64,000 bases of DNA from Mycobacterium yunnanensis (GCF_025823185.1 NZ_JACKVK010000013.1:285150-349149), one strand, 5' to 3'; positions 1 through 8,657 are shown, counted from the stretch's first letter. The notes: a model not told the origin generated them from the letters alone. Made by a program: numbers and translations.

Positions 1-233
1 GCTTGGGAGGTGTAGACGACGCAATCCGCGCGGAGCGCCACCAGTGCCGCGACGTCATCTGTCGCGATGACGCCGGTCAAGCCCATCCCGCACAGTTCAC
101 CTGCGTCACGACCCACCTTGGCCGGGCCACTGGCGTGCACGCCGACCAACTCGAGGTGCGGACTTTCGATGATCTGCCGAAGTGCGTGCACGCCAACATT
201 TCCAGTCGAGAACTGCACGACTCTCACGGTCAC
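1..233 (-). CDS. Dihydrodipicolinate-reductase-like NAD(P)-dependent oxidoreductase (3' end outside window)
   Basis: Only about 77 N-terminal residues are present; the gene runs off the left edge. The start is a GTG with an AGGAGG Shine-Dalgarno sequence 7 nt upstream, and this ribosome site overlaps the stop codon of the SDR gene, so the two are translationally coupled. The protein opens with a Rossmann-type GNVG motif after the first beta strand, followed by VGRDAGELCG. The gene at 51708-52781 has the same layout (GTGFVG, then VGRDVGEICG), so both belong to the mycobacterial family usually annotated as dihydrodipicolinate reductase-like or NAD(P)H-dependent amine dehydrogenase-like. The substrate is unknown. 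It is the last visible gene of a leftward set with the SDR and the glyoxalase-fold gene, and probably acts in a catabolic pathway rather than lysine synthesis. Confidence 0.75.
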   Translation of the reverse strand, partial: MTVRVVQFSTGNVGVHALRQIIESPHLELVGVHASGPAKVGRDAGELCGMGLTGVIATDDVAALVALRADCVVYTSQ

Positions 234-244
234 GGAACAGCCTC

Positions 245-1108
245 CTAGAGAAGATCGGTGATGGTCTTCAAGCCTGCGTCGTACAGGACGCCAGGCAGCA
301 TGCCGCCGTCGACTTCGACAGTGGTGCCGTTGACGAAGTCTGCCTCTCCACTGCACAAGAAGACGCACGCCCGGCCAACCTCACTTGGGTCGCCGGCCCG
401 CTTGAGCGGTACGTTGTCGAAATACTTCGCGCCAGACTTGTCGTCGTCGGGCAGGACGAAGCTCTGAAAGTTCTCCGTCATCGTCGGTCCCAACGCCAGG
501 CAATTCACCCTCACTTTGGGGCCCCATTCCTGGGCCAGAGAACGAGTCAGATGATTGAGGCCCGACTTCGCCGCGCCGTAGGACACCAAGGTCGGCGAAC
601 CGGCGGGATGCCCGGCGCCGCTGCTGATGTTGACTATCGATCCGACGCCGTCCTGGTGCTTCATCTGCCGGAAGACGCGGATGGCGAACCACAGCGGGCT
701 GATGAGGTTCATCTGGATGGCGAATGCGTGAAACAGCACGCTGCGCTCGTAATCGTCGTCGCTGGAGGGCGCGCCCTGAATTCGGGATACGAGCGGCGGC
801 ACGCTGTCCACGCTGGGCGAAGGTACAGTGCCACCTGCGTTGTTCACCAGGATGTCGATCCGCCCGTACGTTTGGACGACGCGAGCCACGAACTCGTCGA
901 TCGACCCGTAATCGCCTTGGTCGCAGACCCACTGAACGGAGCGCTGTTCACCTCCGGGAACGTCCGCTGCGCCGGGTAGGCCAGGCAAGGGCGAGCGCGA
1001 GCACCCGACGACGGTCGCCCCCTCCTGGAGGAGTTCGCGGGCGACACCCACGCCCACCCCTCTACTGGTGCCCGTCACGATCGCGACGCGTCCGTCCAAC
1101 GATCCCAT
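245..1108 (-). CDS. Short-chain dehydrogenase/reductase (SDR)
   Basis: Classical SDR of about 287 residues that oxidises or reduces a carbonyl/alcohol with NAD(P). The N-terminus has the cofactor motif TGTSRGVGVG, then NNAGG, the catalytic serine in NISSG, the YGAAK (YxxxK) active site and a C-terminal NGTTVEVDGG that is typical of the family. The ATG at 1108 is chosen because an AAGGAGG lies just upstream; the open frame extends further 5' without a better start. It ends 11 bp before the oxidoreductase gene on its left, whose ribosome site overlaps its stop. The substrate cannot be read from sequence. An insertion of about 20 residues before the active site makes it slightly long for the family. 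Confidence 0.85.
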   Translation of the reverse strand: MGSLDGRVAIVTGTSRGVGVGVARELLQEGATVVGCSRSPLPGLPGAADVPGGEQRSVQWVCDQGDYGSIDEFVARVVQTYGRIDILVNNAGGTVPSPSVDSVPPLVSRIQGAPSSDDDYERSVLFHAFAIQMNLISPLWFAIRVFRQMKHQDGVGSIVNISSGAGHPAGSPTLVSYGAAKSGLNHLTRSLAQEWGPKVRVNCLALGPTMTENFQSFVLPDDDKSGAKYFDNVPLKRAGDPSEVGRACVFLCSGEADFVNGTTVEVDGGMLPGVLYDAGLKTITDLL

Positions 1109-1209
1109 TGCTACCTCCTTTGAGCTGAATCTCGTCTTTCCGCGCTCGATTCGGCGAGTGCGCACCACGTGTCAGTGCGGTTCGATCGACAGATAATGGC
1201 GGGGCAACG

Positions 1210-1641
1210 TCACTCGAGGTCGGTCTCCAAGAACGTGATCGGCACACCGAACAGTGGCGCCATGTCGATCTCGGTGAGCGTGAACCCGTCACCGCCACGA
1301 TGCTGGCGGTAACGCTCCACGGCCCCTTCTGCCTCGGCCACGGCGCAGGCACCTTTAGCATCCGGCACCCGCACCGCGACGGCGAACAATCCCTCGCCGT
1401 ATCGGGCGAGAAAGTCTCCGACTGAACCACTTTGGGCGAAGTGCTCCTCGGTGGGGGTGACCAGTTCCATTCCGCCATTCCAGTCGATGCGCACCCTGAG
1501 GCCGACGTCATCGACGACGTATTCGACCAGGTGAAAACCAAGCAGTTCTAGGTATCGGCTGGCCCCGTCGAAGGACTCCGGACGCACCGCGAAGACGACG
1601 TGGTGCAATCGCGGTGCTGGCACAGCGTCCGCCTTTGCCAC
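1210..1641 (-). CDS. Glyoxalase/VOC-fold protein
   Basis: A protein of 143 residues with the beta-alpha-beta-beta-beta pattern of the vicinal oxygen chelate fold. It opens with LHHVVFAV followed by YLELLGFHLVEYVVD, as in glyoxalase I or extradiol-dioxygenase-like domains. His near residue 13 and Glu in MELVTP are candidate metal ligands. The GTG start at 1641 has a strong GAGGAGG sequence 5 nt upstream; the longer open frame has no such site. It is the first gene of a leftward group with the SDR. The activity (isomerase, epimerase or hydrolase) is not assignable from sequence. Confidence 0.7.
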   Translation of the reverse strand: MAKADAVPAPRLHHVVFAVRPESFDGASRYLELLGFHLVEYVVDDVGLRVRIDWNGGMELVTPTEEHFAQSGSVGDFLARYGEGLFAVAVRVPDAKGACAVAEAEGAVERYRQHRGGDGFTLTEIDMAPLFGVPITFLETDLE

Positions 1642-1865
1642 GTAGTCCTCCTCTTGCCGCGACGGCGATCGGCCACATCGCGACCCATTCGTCCTACCCG
1701 GCGTCAGATTCAGTCGTCGGTGCCGACCTGACATGCATGATGATTGCACGCTTAATATTTTTATGTAAGTAATCGGTCTTTCGCGGACCTGCCGGCCATG
1801 ACGGGTCGTCTCATCACTGGCTGAGAAGCTCGGTCACGTCATCGACGACTCTACCCCTACCCTTA

Positions 1866-1881
1866 GTAGACATCTGTCTAC
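1866..1881. promoter_or_regulatory. Inverted repeat, candidate TetR operator 1
   Basis: Two 7-bp arms, GTAGACA and TGTCTAC, are separated by 2 bp (core TAGAC-N4-GTCTA). It lies in the 373-bp gap between the divergent glyoxalase-fold gene and the TetR gene at 2015. The rest of this gap has an AT-rich stretch around 1750-1775 that could hold a leftward promoter, and no gene that I can support. The same core with TGGAC arms recurs at 2007-2022 and 8640-8657, so a shared regulator is likely. Confidence 0.55.
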
Positions 1882-2006
1882 CAAAATCTCCGATCGTCCA
1901 TCTCCGGGTGTCAATACTGCGTTGACACCAGGCTGGTATTCGACGTAACACGGGCATTGCCAATGAATTCAACGAGACGTTGCCGATCGCATCGACAACG
2001 GATATT

Positions 2007-2022
2007 CTGGACACATGTCCAG
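2007..2022. promoter_or_regulatory. Inverted repeat over the tetR start, candidate operator 2
   Basis: Arms CTGGAC and GTCCAG are separated by ACAT. The ATG of the TetR gene (2015) lies inside the spacer and right arm, so a bound repressor would block transcription or a leaderless transcript. The core TGGAC-N4-GTCCA matches the site at 8640-8657 and resembles the one at 1866-1881. Confidence 0.5.
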
Positions 2023-2611
2023 TCCAGGGGCCGTCGGCGTGACCGACCTGAGCGTCCGTCGACGACGACGGGCGAATGAATCAGTTACGGCCGCGCTAAT
2101 CGACGCGACCGTGGGCTGGTTACGTGAGTCCTCACTCGATGCGGTCACCGTCGGCGCTGTGGCCGAACGCGCAGGCATCTCTCCGGTGGTCGCCGACGAA
2201 TTATTCGGATCGATCGACGAGCTGATCCTGGAGACGTGCCTGAGCCGACTTAGCGCCGTGGCTCTGAGCGATGAGGCCGACCAAGGCTCCCTCGCGCGGG
2301 TGGCCGAGCAACTCGGACGCATGATGATCGCGGTGGCCGATGAACCCGCCATCGCCTCGGCGTGCGCCGCGGTCTACCTGCACGCCGGCACGGCCGCTGC
2401 CCGGGCTCAAGAGCGAATCGGGCTGGAAATTCACCGACTCATCACCTCGGCCATGGGGCCGGGATGCTGGCCCGAAGTCATCACGACACTCGAATTCATC
2501 TTCTCCGGCGCCCTCATTCAGGCCGCCATGGGGACGATGAGCTTCGAGAAGGCCGCCGAGGGCGTCGAGACGGCCGTCAGCCTCATCCTCGATGGCCCGC
2601 CTCGCCGTTGA
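2015..2611 (+). CDS. TetR family transcriptional regulator
   Basis: A protein of 198 residues with an N-terminal helix-turn-helix at about residues 25-65. The recognition region AERAGISPVVADELFG is slightly unusual because the common Y-x-Y-F part is altered. The C-terminal ligand domain ends in a segment (LEFIFSGALIQAAMG, then FEKAAEGVETAVSLILDGPP) that clearly matches the TetR encoded at 8782-9369 (LGLIFNGALIG, FEKVWQGLEDAVHAILGEPP), so the two are paralogues. It probably controls itself and the leftward glyoxalase-SDR genes through the inverted repeats at 1866 and 2007. The ligand is unknown. Confidence 0.85.
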   Translation: MSSPGAVGVTDLSVRRRRRANESVTAALIDATVGWLRESSLDAVTVGAVAERAGISPVVADELFGSIDELILETCLSRLSAVALSDEADQGSLARVAEQLGRMMIAVADEPAIASACAAVYLHAGTAAARAQERIGLEIHRLITSAMGPGCWPEVITTLEFIFSGALIQAAMGTMSFEKAAEGVETAVSLILDGPPRR

Positions 2612-2680
2612 CGGCCACCGCCCGCACTTTGTGGACCTGCACCCCGTGACCATGCTTCCGCCGACGACGAAGGGACCGAG

Positions 2681-4372
2681 GTGGCATACGTCATCACCCA
2701 AAATTGCTGCAAGGACGCCAGTTGCGTCCCGGTGTGCCCGGTGGACTGCATCCGTCCGGTAGGCGGCGCCGGGGAGTCCACCGACACCGAGATGCTCTAC
2801 ATCGATCCGGAAGCGTGCATCGACTGCGGCGCCTGCATGGACGAATGCCCGGTTGGCGCGGTCCATTACGAGGACGATCTCTCACCGTCGATGGCGCGTT
2901 TCAAGGACATCAACGCCACGTATTTCGCGCGCCACCCCCTCGAGCCGTACTCGTCGGCGCCTGCACCCAAGCATCGCCCGGTGACGCCGGGACGGCTTCG
3001 CGTCGCCATCGTGGGCGCCGGACCCGCAGCGTGCTACGCAGCAACCGAATTGATTGGCGTCGACGGGGTCGAGGTGAACCTCTTCGAGAGGCTGCCGACG
3101 CCGTATGGCCTCGTTCGAGCCGGCGTAGCACCCGACCATCAACACACCAAATCCATCACCGACGTCTTCCGGAGGGCATTCGCATCCCCGCGGTTGACCA
3201 CTCACCTGAACGTCGACGTCGGCCGCGATCTCAGTCATGCCGACATGCTCGACCACCACCACGCGGTGATCTACGCCGTCGGCGCCGCAGACTCTCGTAG
3301 CCTTGGGATACCCGGTGAGGAACTGCCCGGCAGTCACGCGGCATCGGATTTCGTGGCTTGGTACAACGGTCACCCCGACCACACCGAACACGACTTCGAC
3401 TTGACGCACGAGCGGGCAGTGATCATCGGCAACGGGAATGTGGCGCTCGACGTCGCTCGGATCTTGCTGGCGACGCCAGAACAGCTTGCCGTGACCGACA
3501 TTGCTCACCATGCGCTCGAAGCGTTGCGCCACAGCGCGATCGAGGAGGTCGTCGTCGTCGGCCGACGGCGGCTACGCAACGCTGCGTTCTCCGTCGGGGA
3601 ATTCCTCGCATTGGGCAGCCTCGACGGGGTGAGCGTGGCCATCGAAGGTGACGACGACCTCGAGGCAACGCCACACGACGACGTCGAGACCACGCTGAAG
3701 CTGGACATTGCACGCGAGTACGTCGACCGGAAGGACCAAGGTCAAGACAGGCGAATCATCCTGCGATTCCTCACATCCCCGGTCGAGTTCGTTGGTGAGC
3801 AGCACCTCGAGGGGCTCAGCGTCGTGCGCAACCGAATCGGCGACGGCGGCGGTCTGGTCTTGGGCGATTCGACGACTGACTGCGAGATCCTCGAGACCGG
3901 TCTGGTGCTGCGATCCATCGGGTACCGCGGATCGAAGATCGACGGTGTGCCGTGGGATTGGGCCACCGGTCGCATCCCGAACGTGGCGGGCAGGGTCATC
4001 GACGATGATCACGAGCCAATTCCCGGGGTGTACGTCACCGGATGGGCCAAACGAGGATCGCGAGGAGTCATCGGAACCAACCGCGCCTGCGCGGAGGAGA
4101 CGGTCACGGCCCTGCTCCAGGATTTCGACACGGGTCGCCTCGTGGGTGAGATCGGCAGCGCAGGTGACCTTTCGGCGACGATGGGCGCCCGCGGCGTCGA
4201 CCCGGTGAGCTGGTCGGGGTGGCACGCAATCGACGCCAGGGAGCGCGAACTCGGCGCCGCTGAATTACGACCGCGCCGCAAGCTCGTCGATGTCGAAGCG
4301 CTGCTGGCCGCAGCCGCCGACGCCATGGGCCCCTCAGGCGGGGCCGTCTCCTCTGAACTACGGGGAGACTGA
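2681..4372 (+). CDS. Ferredoxin fused to ferredoxin-NADP reductase (FprB-like)
   Basis: A protein of 563 residues in two parts. Residues 1-80 form a bacterial 7Fe/8Fe ferredoxin: the first cysteine group is C9/C10-C15-C19-C23 and the second is C46-C49-C52-C56 in a CxxCxxCxxxCP motif. Residues 105 to the end form an adrenodoxin-reductase-type flavoprotein with the FAD site VGAGPA at about 111 and an NADP site IIGNGNVALDVAR. Domain order and length match mycobacterial FprB, a self-contained electron supply for a monooxygenase or P450. The start is a GTG with AAGGGA upstream. The KstR-like TetR gene begins 3 bp after its stop, so they share an operon. No oxygenase partner is visible in this window. 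Confidence 0.9.
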   Translation: MAYVITQNCCKDASCVPVCPVDCIRPVGGAGESTDTEMLYIDPEACIDCGACMDECPVGAVHYEDDLSPSMARFKDINATYFARHPLEPYSSAPAPKHRPVTPGRLRVAIVGAGPAACYAATELIGVDGVEVNLFERLPTPYGLVRAGVAPDHQHTKSITDVFRRAFASPRLTTHLNVDVGRDLSHADMLDHHHAVIYAVGAADSRSLGIPGEELPGSHAASDFVAWYNGHPDHTEHDFDLTHERAVIIGNGNVALDVARILLATPEQLAVTDIAHHALEALRHSAIEEVVVVGRRRLRNAAFSVGEFLALGSLDGVSVAIEGDDDLEATPHDDVETTLKLDIAREYVDRKDQGQDRRIILRFLTSPVEFVGEQHLEGLSVVRNRIGDGGGLVLGDSTTDCEILETGLVLRSIGYRGSKIDGVPWDWATGRIPNVAGRVIDDDHEPIPGVYVTGWAKRGSRGVIGTNRACAEETVTALLQDFDTGRLVGEIGSAGDLSATMGARGVDPVSWSGWHAIDARERELGAAELRPRRKLVDVEALLAAAADAMGPSGGAVSSELRGD

Positions 4373-4375
4373 CGA

Positions 4376-5086
4376 ATGCTGTTCAGTAGTGACGGCATTC
4401 AGTACGAACATTCCGCGACGTATCACTTCCACGAGCCGGCCCTGCCCGAAGACCAACTCACCTCCGAGCGGCAGCGGCAGCGGCGCGCGCGGATTCTCGA
4501 CGCCGCCGTCACGGTTGCCGCAGCCGGAGGGTATGACCGTGTGCACGTTCGCGACATCGCAGATCTGGCCAAGGTGTCGCTCGCAACGCTCTACCACTAC
4601 TTTCCGTCCAAGGTGCACGTCTTGGTGTGGGCCCTCGACCGCGAGCTGATGCGTTTCGACGACGACTTGGCCCACCGCCTCGCCCAGATTCAGGACCCCT
4701 TCGCCCGTCTGAGGATCGTCGTCTGGCGCTTGGTCAAGGCAATGGAGCACTCCGACCGAGTCACCGAAGCCATGACACACGCCTACGTCGCATCGAGCAT
4801 GGTCGCCTCGGCCGAGGCCGAGATGATCAGAGTGCAGACGAGCAAGATGTTCGCCCACCTGATGAGTGACGGCGCCGTCGACGAGCTCCATCGGAACACC
4901 GCCGACGTTCTCACCGACGTATGGACCTCGGAGATACTGGCACTCGTGCAGGGGCGCAGGACGTTCGACGAGGTGCATCGCCGACTCCACACCGTCATCG
5001 ATCTCATCGCCCGGGCCAATGAGCCGCGGTGCGAACATGGTGAAACCAGCTTGAGGCCCCCGCCCTCACGACGCACGACCCCGTGA
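4376..5086 (+). CDS. TetR regulator of the KstR subfamily
   Basis: A protein of 236 residues. After about 30 extra N-terminal residues the HTH begins with SERQRQRRARILDAA and continues through YHYFPSKVHVLVWAL. The body keeps KstR landmarks that I recall from the cholesterol regulator: RAMQ-like VKAMEHS, TEAMTHAYV, SKMFAHLM, and DVWTSEILALVQGR. It is therefore a paralogue of KstR (Rv3574 type) rather than a generic TetR. It lies 3 bp after the FprB-like gene and before an epimerase-type gene. By family, its ligand may be a CoA thioester of a steroid or terpenoid intermediate. The target genes are unknown; no canonical KstR operator was recognised nearby. Confidence 0.85.
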   Translation: MLFSSDGIQYEHSATYHFHEPALPEDQLTSERQRQRRARILDAAVTVAAAGGYDRVHVRDIADLAKVSLATLYHYFPSKVHVLVWALDRELMRFDDDLAHRLAQIQDPFARLRIVVWRLVKAMEHSDRVTEAMTHAYVASSMVASAEAEMIRVQTSKMFAHLMSDGAVDELHRNTADVLTDVWTSEILALVQGRRTFDEVHRRLHTVIDLIARANEPRCEHGETSLRPPPSRRTTP

Positions 5087-5152
5087 GAGCCTGCCGCACT
5101 TCGTGCACTGGCCTTGGGTGTCGAGACGCCCAGCAATACATCAGGAGGTTTC

Positions 5153-6220
5153 ATGCCGGGAACAGTTCTCGTCACGGGCGGCTTCGGTCTGGTCGGGTCG
5201 GCCACTGTTGGGCGACTCGTCGAACTCGGGCGCACTGTCGTCGTAGCCGATCTGGACACGCCTGCAAATCGTGCGGCCGCAACCACACTGCCGCCCGGGG
5301 TGAGCGTGTCCTGGGTTGACCTGACCGACGCCGAACAGACCGCCCGGGTAGTCGCAGAGGTAACCCCGACGGTGATCGTCCACCTCGCAGCGATCATCCC
5401 GCCCGCAATCTACAAGAACCGAGCACTCGCCCGACGGGTCAACGTCGACGCCACGGCCAATCTGGTCCGCATAGCCGAAGCTCAACCCACGCCGCCACGC
5501 TGGGTACAAGCCTCGAGCAACGCCGTCTTCGGGTCACGCAATCCCCATCGTTCGACGGGGCCGGTCACCGCCGACATGCCGATGAAGCACTCCGACCTTT
5601 ACAGTGCGCACAAGGCCGAAGCCGAAACCATCGTGCGGGATTCGTCGCTGGAGTGGGTGGTGCTGCGGCTTGGCGGTGTGCTCAGTGCCGATCCCGACGC
5701 CATCCCCTTCAGCGCCGACGCGATGTACTTCGACAGCACCCTCCCGATTGACGGGCGGTTGCACAGCGTCGACGTCCGAGACGTGGCGTGGGCGTTCGCC
5801 GCCGCGACCACCGCCGACGTCGTCCACGAGATCCTCTTGATCGCCGGTGACGATTCCCACCGCGTGCTCCACGGCGACGTCGGACCCGCACTGGCGGCAG
5901 CCCGGGGGATGGTGGGCGGTACACCCAAGGGCCGCAAGGGCAACCCGGACGACGACGACGCATGGTTCGTCACCGACTGGATGGACACCACGCGCGCACA
6001 GGAAGCACTGGCCTTTCAACACCATTCCTGGTCGGACATGCTCGCCGAAGCGCGCCGACGAACCGGCCGTTCGCGGCATATGCTGCGTATCGTGGCACCC
6101 GTCGTCAAAGCGGTCCTCGCGCGCCGCTCCGCATACTGGAAGCAACCGGGTCAGTATGCCGATCCCTGGGGTGCGATCGGGCGCAAATTGGGTGACGCGG
6201 CACCCGATTTCCAGGTTTAG
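5153..6220 (+). CDS. NAD-dependent epimerase/dehydratase family protein
   Basis: An extended SDR of about 355 residues. The N-terminus has VTGGFGLVG for nucleotide binding, a VHLAA strand, and a YSAHK active site (YxxxK) at about residue 150. The chosen ATG has CAGGAGG 5-8 nt upstream; the frame stays open 13 codons further 5' without a better site. The substrate is unknown: family members act on nucleotide sugars but also on 3-beta-hydroxysteroids and lignin-type compounds, and the catabolic context favours the latter. It is convergent with the fadD group; only 4 bp separate its stop from the small ORF at 6225. Confidence 0.8.
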   Translation: MPGTVLVTGGFGLVGSATVGRLVELGRTVVVADLDTPANRAAATTLPPGVSVSWVDLTDAEQTARVVAEVTPTVIVHLAAIIPPAIYKNRALARRVNVDATANLVRIAEAQPTPPRWVQASSNAVFGSRNPHRSTGPVTADMPMKHSDLYSAHKAEAETIVRDSSLEWVVLRLGGVLSADPDAIPFSADAMYFDSTLPIDGRLHSVDVRDVAWAFAAATTADVVHEILLIAGDDSHRVLHGDVGPALAAARGMVGGTPKGRKGNPDDDDAWFVTDWMDTTRAQEALAFQHHSWSDMLAEARRRTGRSRHMLRIVAPVVKAVLARRSAYWKQPGQYADPWGAIGRKLGDAAPDFQV

Positions 6221-6224
6221 TTGA

Positions 6225-6350
6225 TCATTCGATTTCTCGAGGGAGCCTGAGTCGGCACGGGAGGTCGTCGAGGCCTACGAACTTCAGGAGCATGACGAAT
6301 AGCGTTCCGTCGCTTGCGATGTCGAGGTAGTAGCAGTGCGAACCCGTCAC
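6225..6350 (-). CDS. Possible small ORF coupled to fadD
   Basis: A 41-residue frame starts at a GTG that overlaps the fadD stop in a GTGA arrangement, as in many coupled genes here. The peptide has a hydrophobic core (TLFVMLLKFVGLD) and no recognised domain. It could be a real small protein or the tail of a larger gene lost by deletion against the convergent epimerase gene. Support is limited to the overlap geometry and the non-random composition. Confidence 0.3.
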   Translation of the reverse strand: MTGSHCYYLDIASDGTLFVMLLKFVGLDDLPCRLRLPREIE

Positions 6351-8029
6351 ACCGTCGCCGACGTCGACGGTGTCTCGACGACGCTGGTGGCCAGGCTCTT
6401 CGCCCAACGATAGTCGGCCTTGCCGGCTGGCGAACGGACGACATTGCCGGTCCGCAGGAAGACCTTCGGCACCTTGTACCGCGCGATGCGCTCCTCGCAC
6501 ACTGCGGCAAGCTCGGCATCGGTGGTGGTGGCACCGTCGACGAGTTGGACGATGGCCACCACCTCACTACCCCACCGAGACGAGGGCCGTCCGACGACGA
6601 CGACGTCGTAGACCGCCGGGTGCGCGGCGACGGCCCGTTCGACCTCCTCGACGAAGATCTTCTCCCCACCGGAGTTGACGGTTAGTGAGTCCCGGCCGAG
6701 AAGTTCGATTCGACCGTCCGCCAACGCCCGTGCGCGGTCACCCGGAATCGACCATCGGACACCGTCGATCGTCGGATAGGTTGCCGCGGTCTTGGTTTCG
6801 TCTCCGAGGTACCCCAGTGGGATGAGGTCACGGCGCGCGAGCCAGCCCTCGCCTTCCCCCTGCACGAGCACCCTGGTGAGGTCCGGCGCCACCACCGCGG
6901 TGTCCTCCGACGGTGTGAACACGGGCGGAGCCGCGTCGCCCTTGGCCGCCACCATGTTCATCTGCGTTCCGGACTCCGACGAGCCGACCGCGTCGACGAG
7001 CAGGACGTGCGGCAGTGCCTCCATCAGGCGGTCACGCACGGTCGGCGAGAGCGGCGCTCCGCCATTGGTGATGGTGACCAGACCGGACAGGTCGTAGGTA
7101 CCAGCCTCGATTTCGTCGAGCAGAGGCCGGGCGATGGCGTCACCGACCACCGGGATGCTCAGGAGTCGTTCGCGCTCTGCGAGTCTCAGGGCCGACGCCG
7201 GCCGCAGCCGGTCGACGTCGTCGGGGATGGCGATCAAGCCGCCCATGGTGATGAGGTAGAACGCCGACCATTGACCTGCGCCATGCATGAAGGGGGCCAC
7301 CATCAGCAATGACGTCGCGCCAGCTGCCTGCTTGGCGCGCTCGGCCAGTTCGGCGTAGCACGTGAGGGGTTCACCACCGCCGAAGGGTTTGCCCCCCATG
7401 GACGACATGAAGATGTCATGTTGGCGCCACAGCACGCCCTTGGGCATCCCCGTCGTCCCGCCGGTGTAGATGACGAAGAGGTCGTCGGCGCTCGGAACGG
7501 GCATTCCCTCGGGCGGGCGCGGCGAGGTGAGGATGGTGTCGTAGTCCACCGCACCCGGCAGAAGAGGATTGCCTGAGTCGTCGGCGACTTGGATCAGCTC
7601 GGTGAGGTGCGGCAGCTCGCCACGGATGGCCGCCACCTGGGGCGCGAACTCGGCGCCGTACACCAACGCCTTTGCCTGCGCGTTGCGCAGCAGGTATTCC
7701 AGTTCCTCACCGACGTATCGGTAGTTGACGTTGAAGGGCGCCACCCGTGCCCGGTAACTCCCGATCATCGTCTCGAGGTACTGGTTGCCGTTGCGCAGGT
7801 AGATGCCGAGATGGTCCTGCCCAGACTCGTGGCTGCCCAATTCGGTGCGCTCGACGTGACAGCCCATCCCCTGGCCGATGAGGTAATGCGCCAGCCCGTC
7901 GATGCGAGAGTTCATCTCCGCGTAGGTGAACCGGCGTCCCCGCCACAGCACGACGGTGTGGTCGGGAATGGCTTCTGCGACGGTGGCGAAGACTGCCGAG
8001 AGATTGAATTCGTTACCGCCGTATTCCAT
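6347..8029 (-). CDS. Acyl-CoA synthetase (FadD family, FadD19-like)
   Basis: A protein of 560 residues that activates a carboxylic acid to its acyl-CoA via an acyl-adenylate. It has the AMP-binding P-loop YTGGTTGMPKG, the adenylation motif around GSSESG, the hinge region LLGRDSLTVNSGGEKIF and a C-terminal SPAGKADYRWAK with the catalytic lysine. The run PFNVNYRYVGEELEYLL and the ending match the FadD19 branch, which activates steroid side chains, but the true substrate is not certain. The start ATG at 8029 has GAGGAG upstream and overlaps the preceding small gene by 17 bp. Together they form a leftward operon. Confidence 0.88.
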   Translation of the reverse strand: MEYGGNEFNLSAVFATVAEAIPDHTVVLWRGRRFTYAEMNSRIDGLAHYLIGQGMGCHVERTELGSHESGQDHLGIYLRNGNQYLETMIGSYRARVAPFNVNYRYVGEELEYLLRNAQAKALVYGAEFAPQVAAIRGELPHLTELIQVADDSGNPLLPGAVDYDTILTSPRPPEGMPVPSADDLFVIYTGGTTGMPKGVLWRQHDIFMSSMGGKPFGGGEPLTCYAELAERAKQAAGATSLLMVAPFMHGAGQWSAFYLITMGGLIAIPDDVDRLRPASALRLAERERLLSIPVVGDAIARPLLDEIEAGTYDLSGLVTITNGGAPLSPTVRDRLMEALPHVLLVDAVGSSESGTQMNMVAAKGDAAPPVFTPSEDTAVVAPDLTRVLVQGEGEGWLARRDLIPLGYLGDETKTAATYPTIDGVRWSIPGDRARALADGRIELLGRDSLTVNSGGEKIFVEEVERAVAAHPAVYDVVVVGRPSSRWGSEVVAIVQLVDGATTTDAELAAVCEERIARYKVPKVFLRTGNVVRSPAGKADYRWAKSLATSVVETPSTSATV

Positions 8030-8387
8030 CAGGCTCCTCGTGGCTCTGCAGTGAAGGAAGGGTCGCCGTTTCGACGACACGGTCGAAGAGGTCACGCAAG
8101 ATGAGCTCGTCCCTTGCGCCGGCGTAACCGTCGAGCCACGCGGCGATACGGCCGACGACGCTCGACGGCAGATGCTGGCCCCGTGTGGCGACGGCCCGCA
8201 GGACGTCGACGATGACCGCGTTGCTCTCACCGGCGCCGAGCGCGACGAACAACGACGACCGGGTACGCCTGCCAAGAATCGGCCGAGCAGCTTCCACGAC
8301 ATCCCACGCCACCACCTCGGACGGGTCGACGTGGAGCCGCCGAGGACTTCGCCGCCCCACACCGGGGGGCCACTCTCGCTCGCTCAT
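8013..8387 (-). CDS. Hypothetical protein upstream of fadD
   Basis: A protein of 124 residues, mostly soluble and helical, with no recognised family. It starts at an ATG preceded by GGGAAGG and its 3' end overlaps the fadD start by 17 bp, so translation is coupled. The pattern of short helices (VVEAARPILGRRTR, NAVIVDVLRAVATRG, RDELILRDLFDRVV) suggests a small helical bundle. It may be an accessory subunit of the acyl-CoA ligase or of the pathway; that is inference from context only. Confidence 0.6.
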   Translation of the reverse strand: MSEREWPPGVGRRSPRRLHVDPSEVVAWDVVEAARPILGRRTRSSLFVALGAGESNAVIVDVLRAVATRGQHLPSSVVGRIAAWLDGYAGARDELILRDLFDRVVETATLPSLQSHEEPDGIRR

Positions 8388-8639
8388 CGAACCTTCCCAC
8401 GTCGGGCATGACGACCTGCCGGTCGCCGCCACCGAGACGAGTCAGCATCGACGGACTCACGCGGTTCCCGACGGGGAGCTCGTTCTACCGGACAGGTGTC
8501 CAGCTTACGACGTCATCTGCGAGGGGGCAATCACATTCACCAATGTCCCTTTACGACAATATATTTACAGCGGTCAACGTGAATGAGTCGTGTCCGAGTG
8601 CAGCCTGACGCCGCCATCACGGTCGCTCGGTAATCTTTT

Positions 8640-8657
8640 AGTGGACAGACGTCCACT
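8640..8657. promoter_or_regulatory. Inverted repeat, candidate TetR operator 3
   Basis: Arms AGTGGAC and GTCCACT flank AGAC. It has the same TGGAC-N4-GTCCA core as the site on the tetR start at 2007. It lies in the 394-bp gap (8388-8781) between the leftward tetR gene and the leftward fadD operon, about 250 bp before the operon. The rest of this gap shows no gene that I can support; an AT-rich patch near 8555-8575 could be a promoter. Confidence 0.55.
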
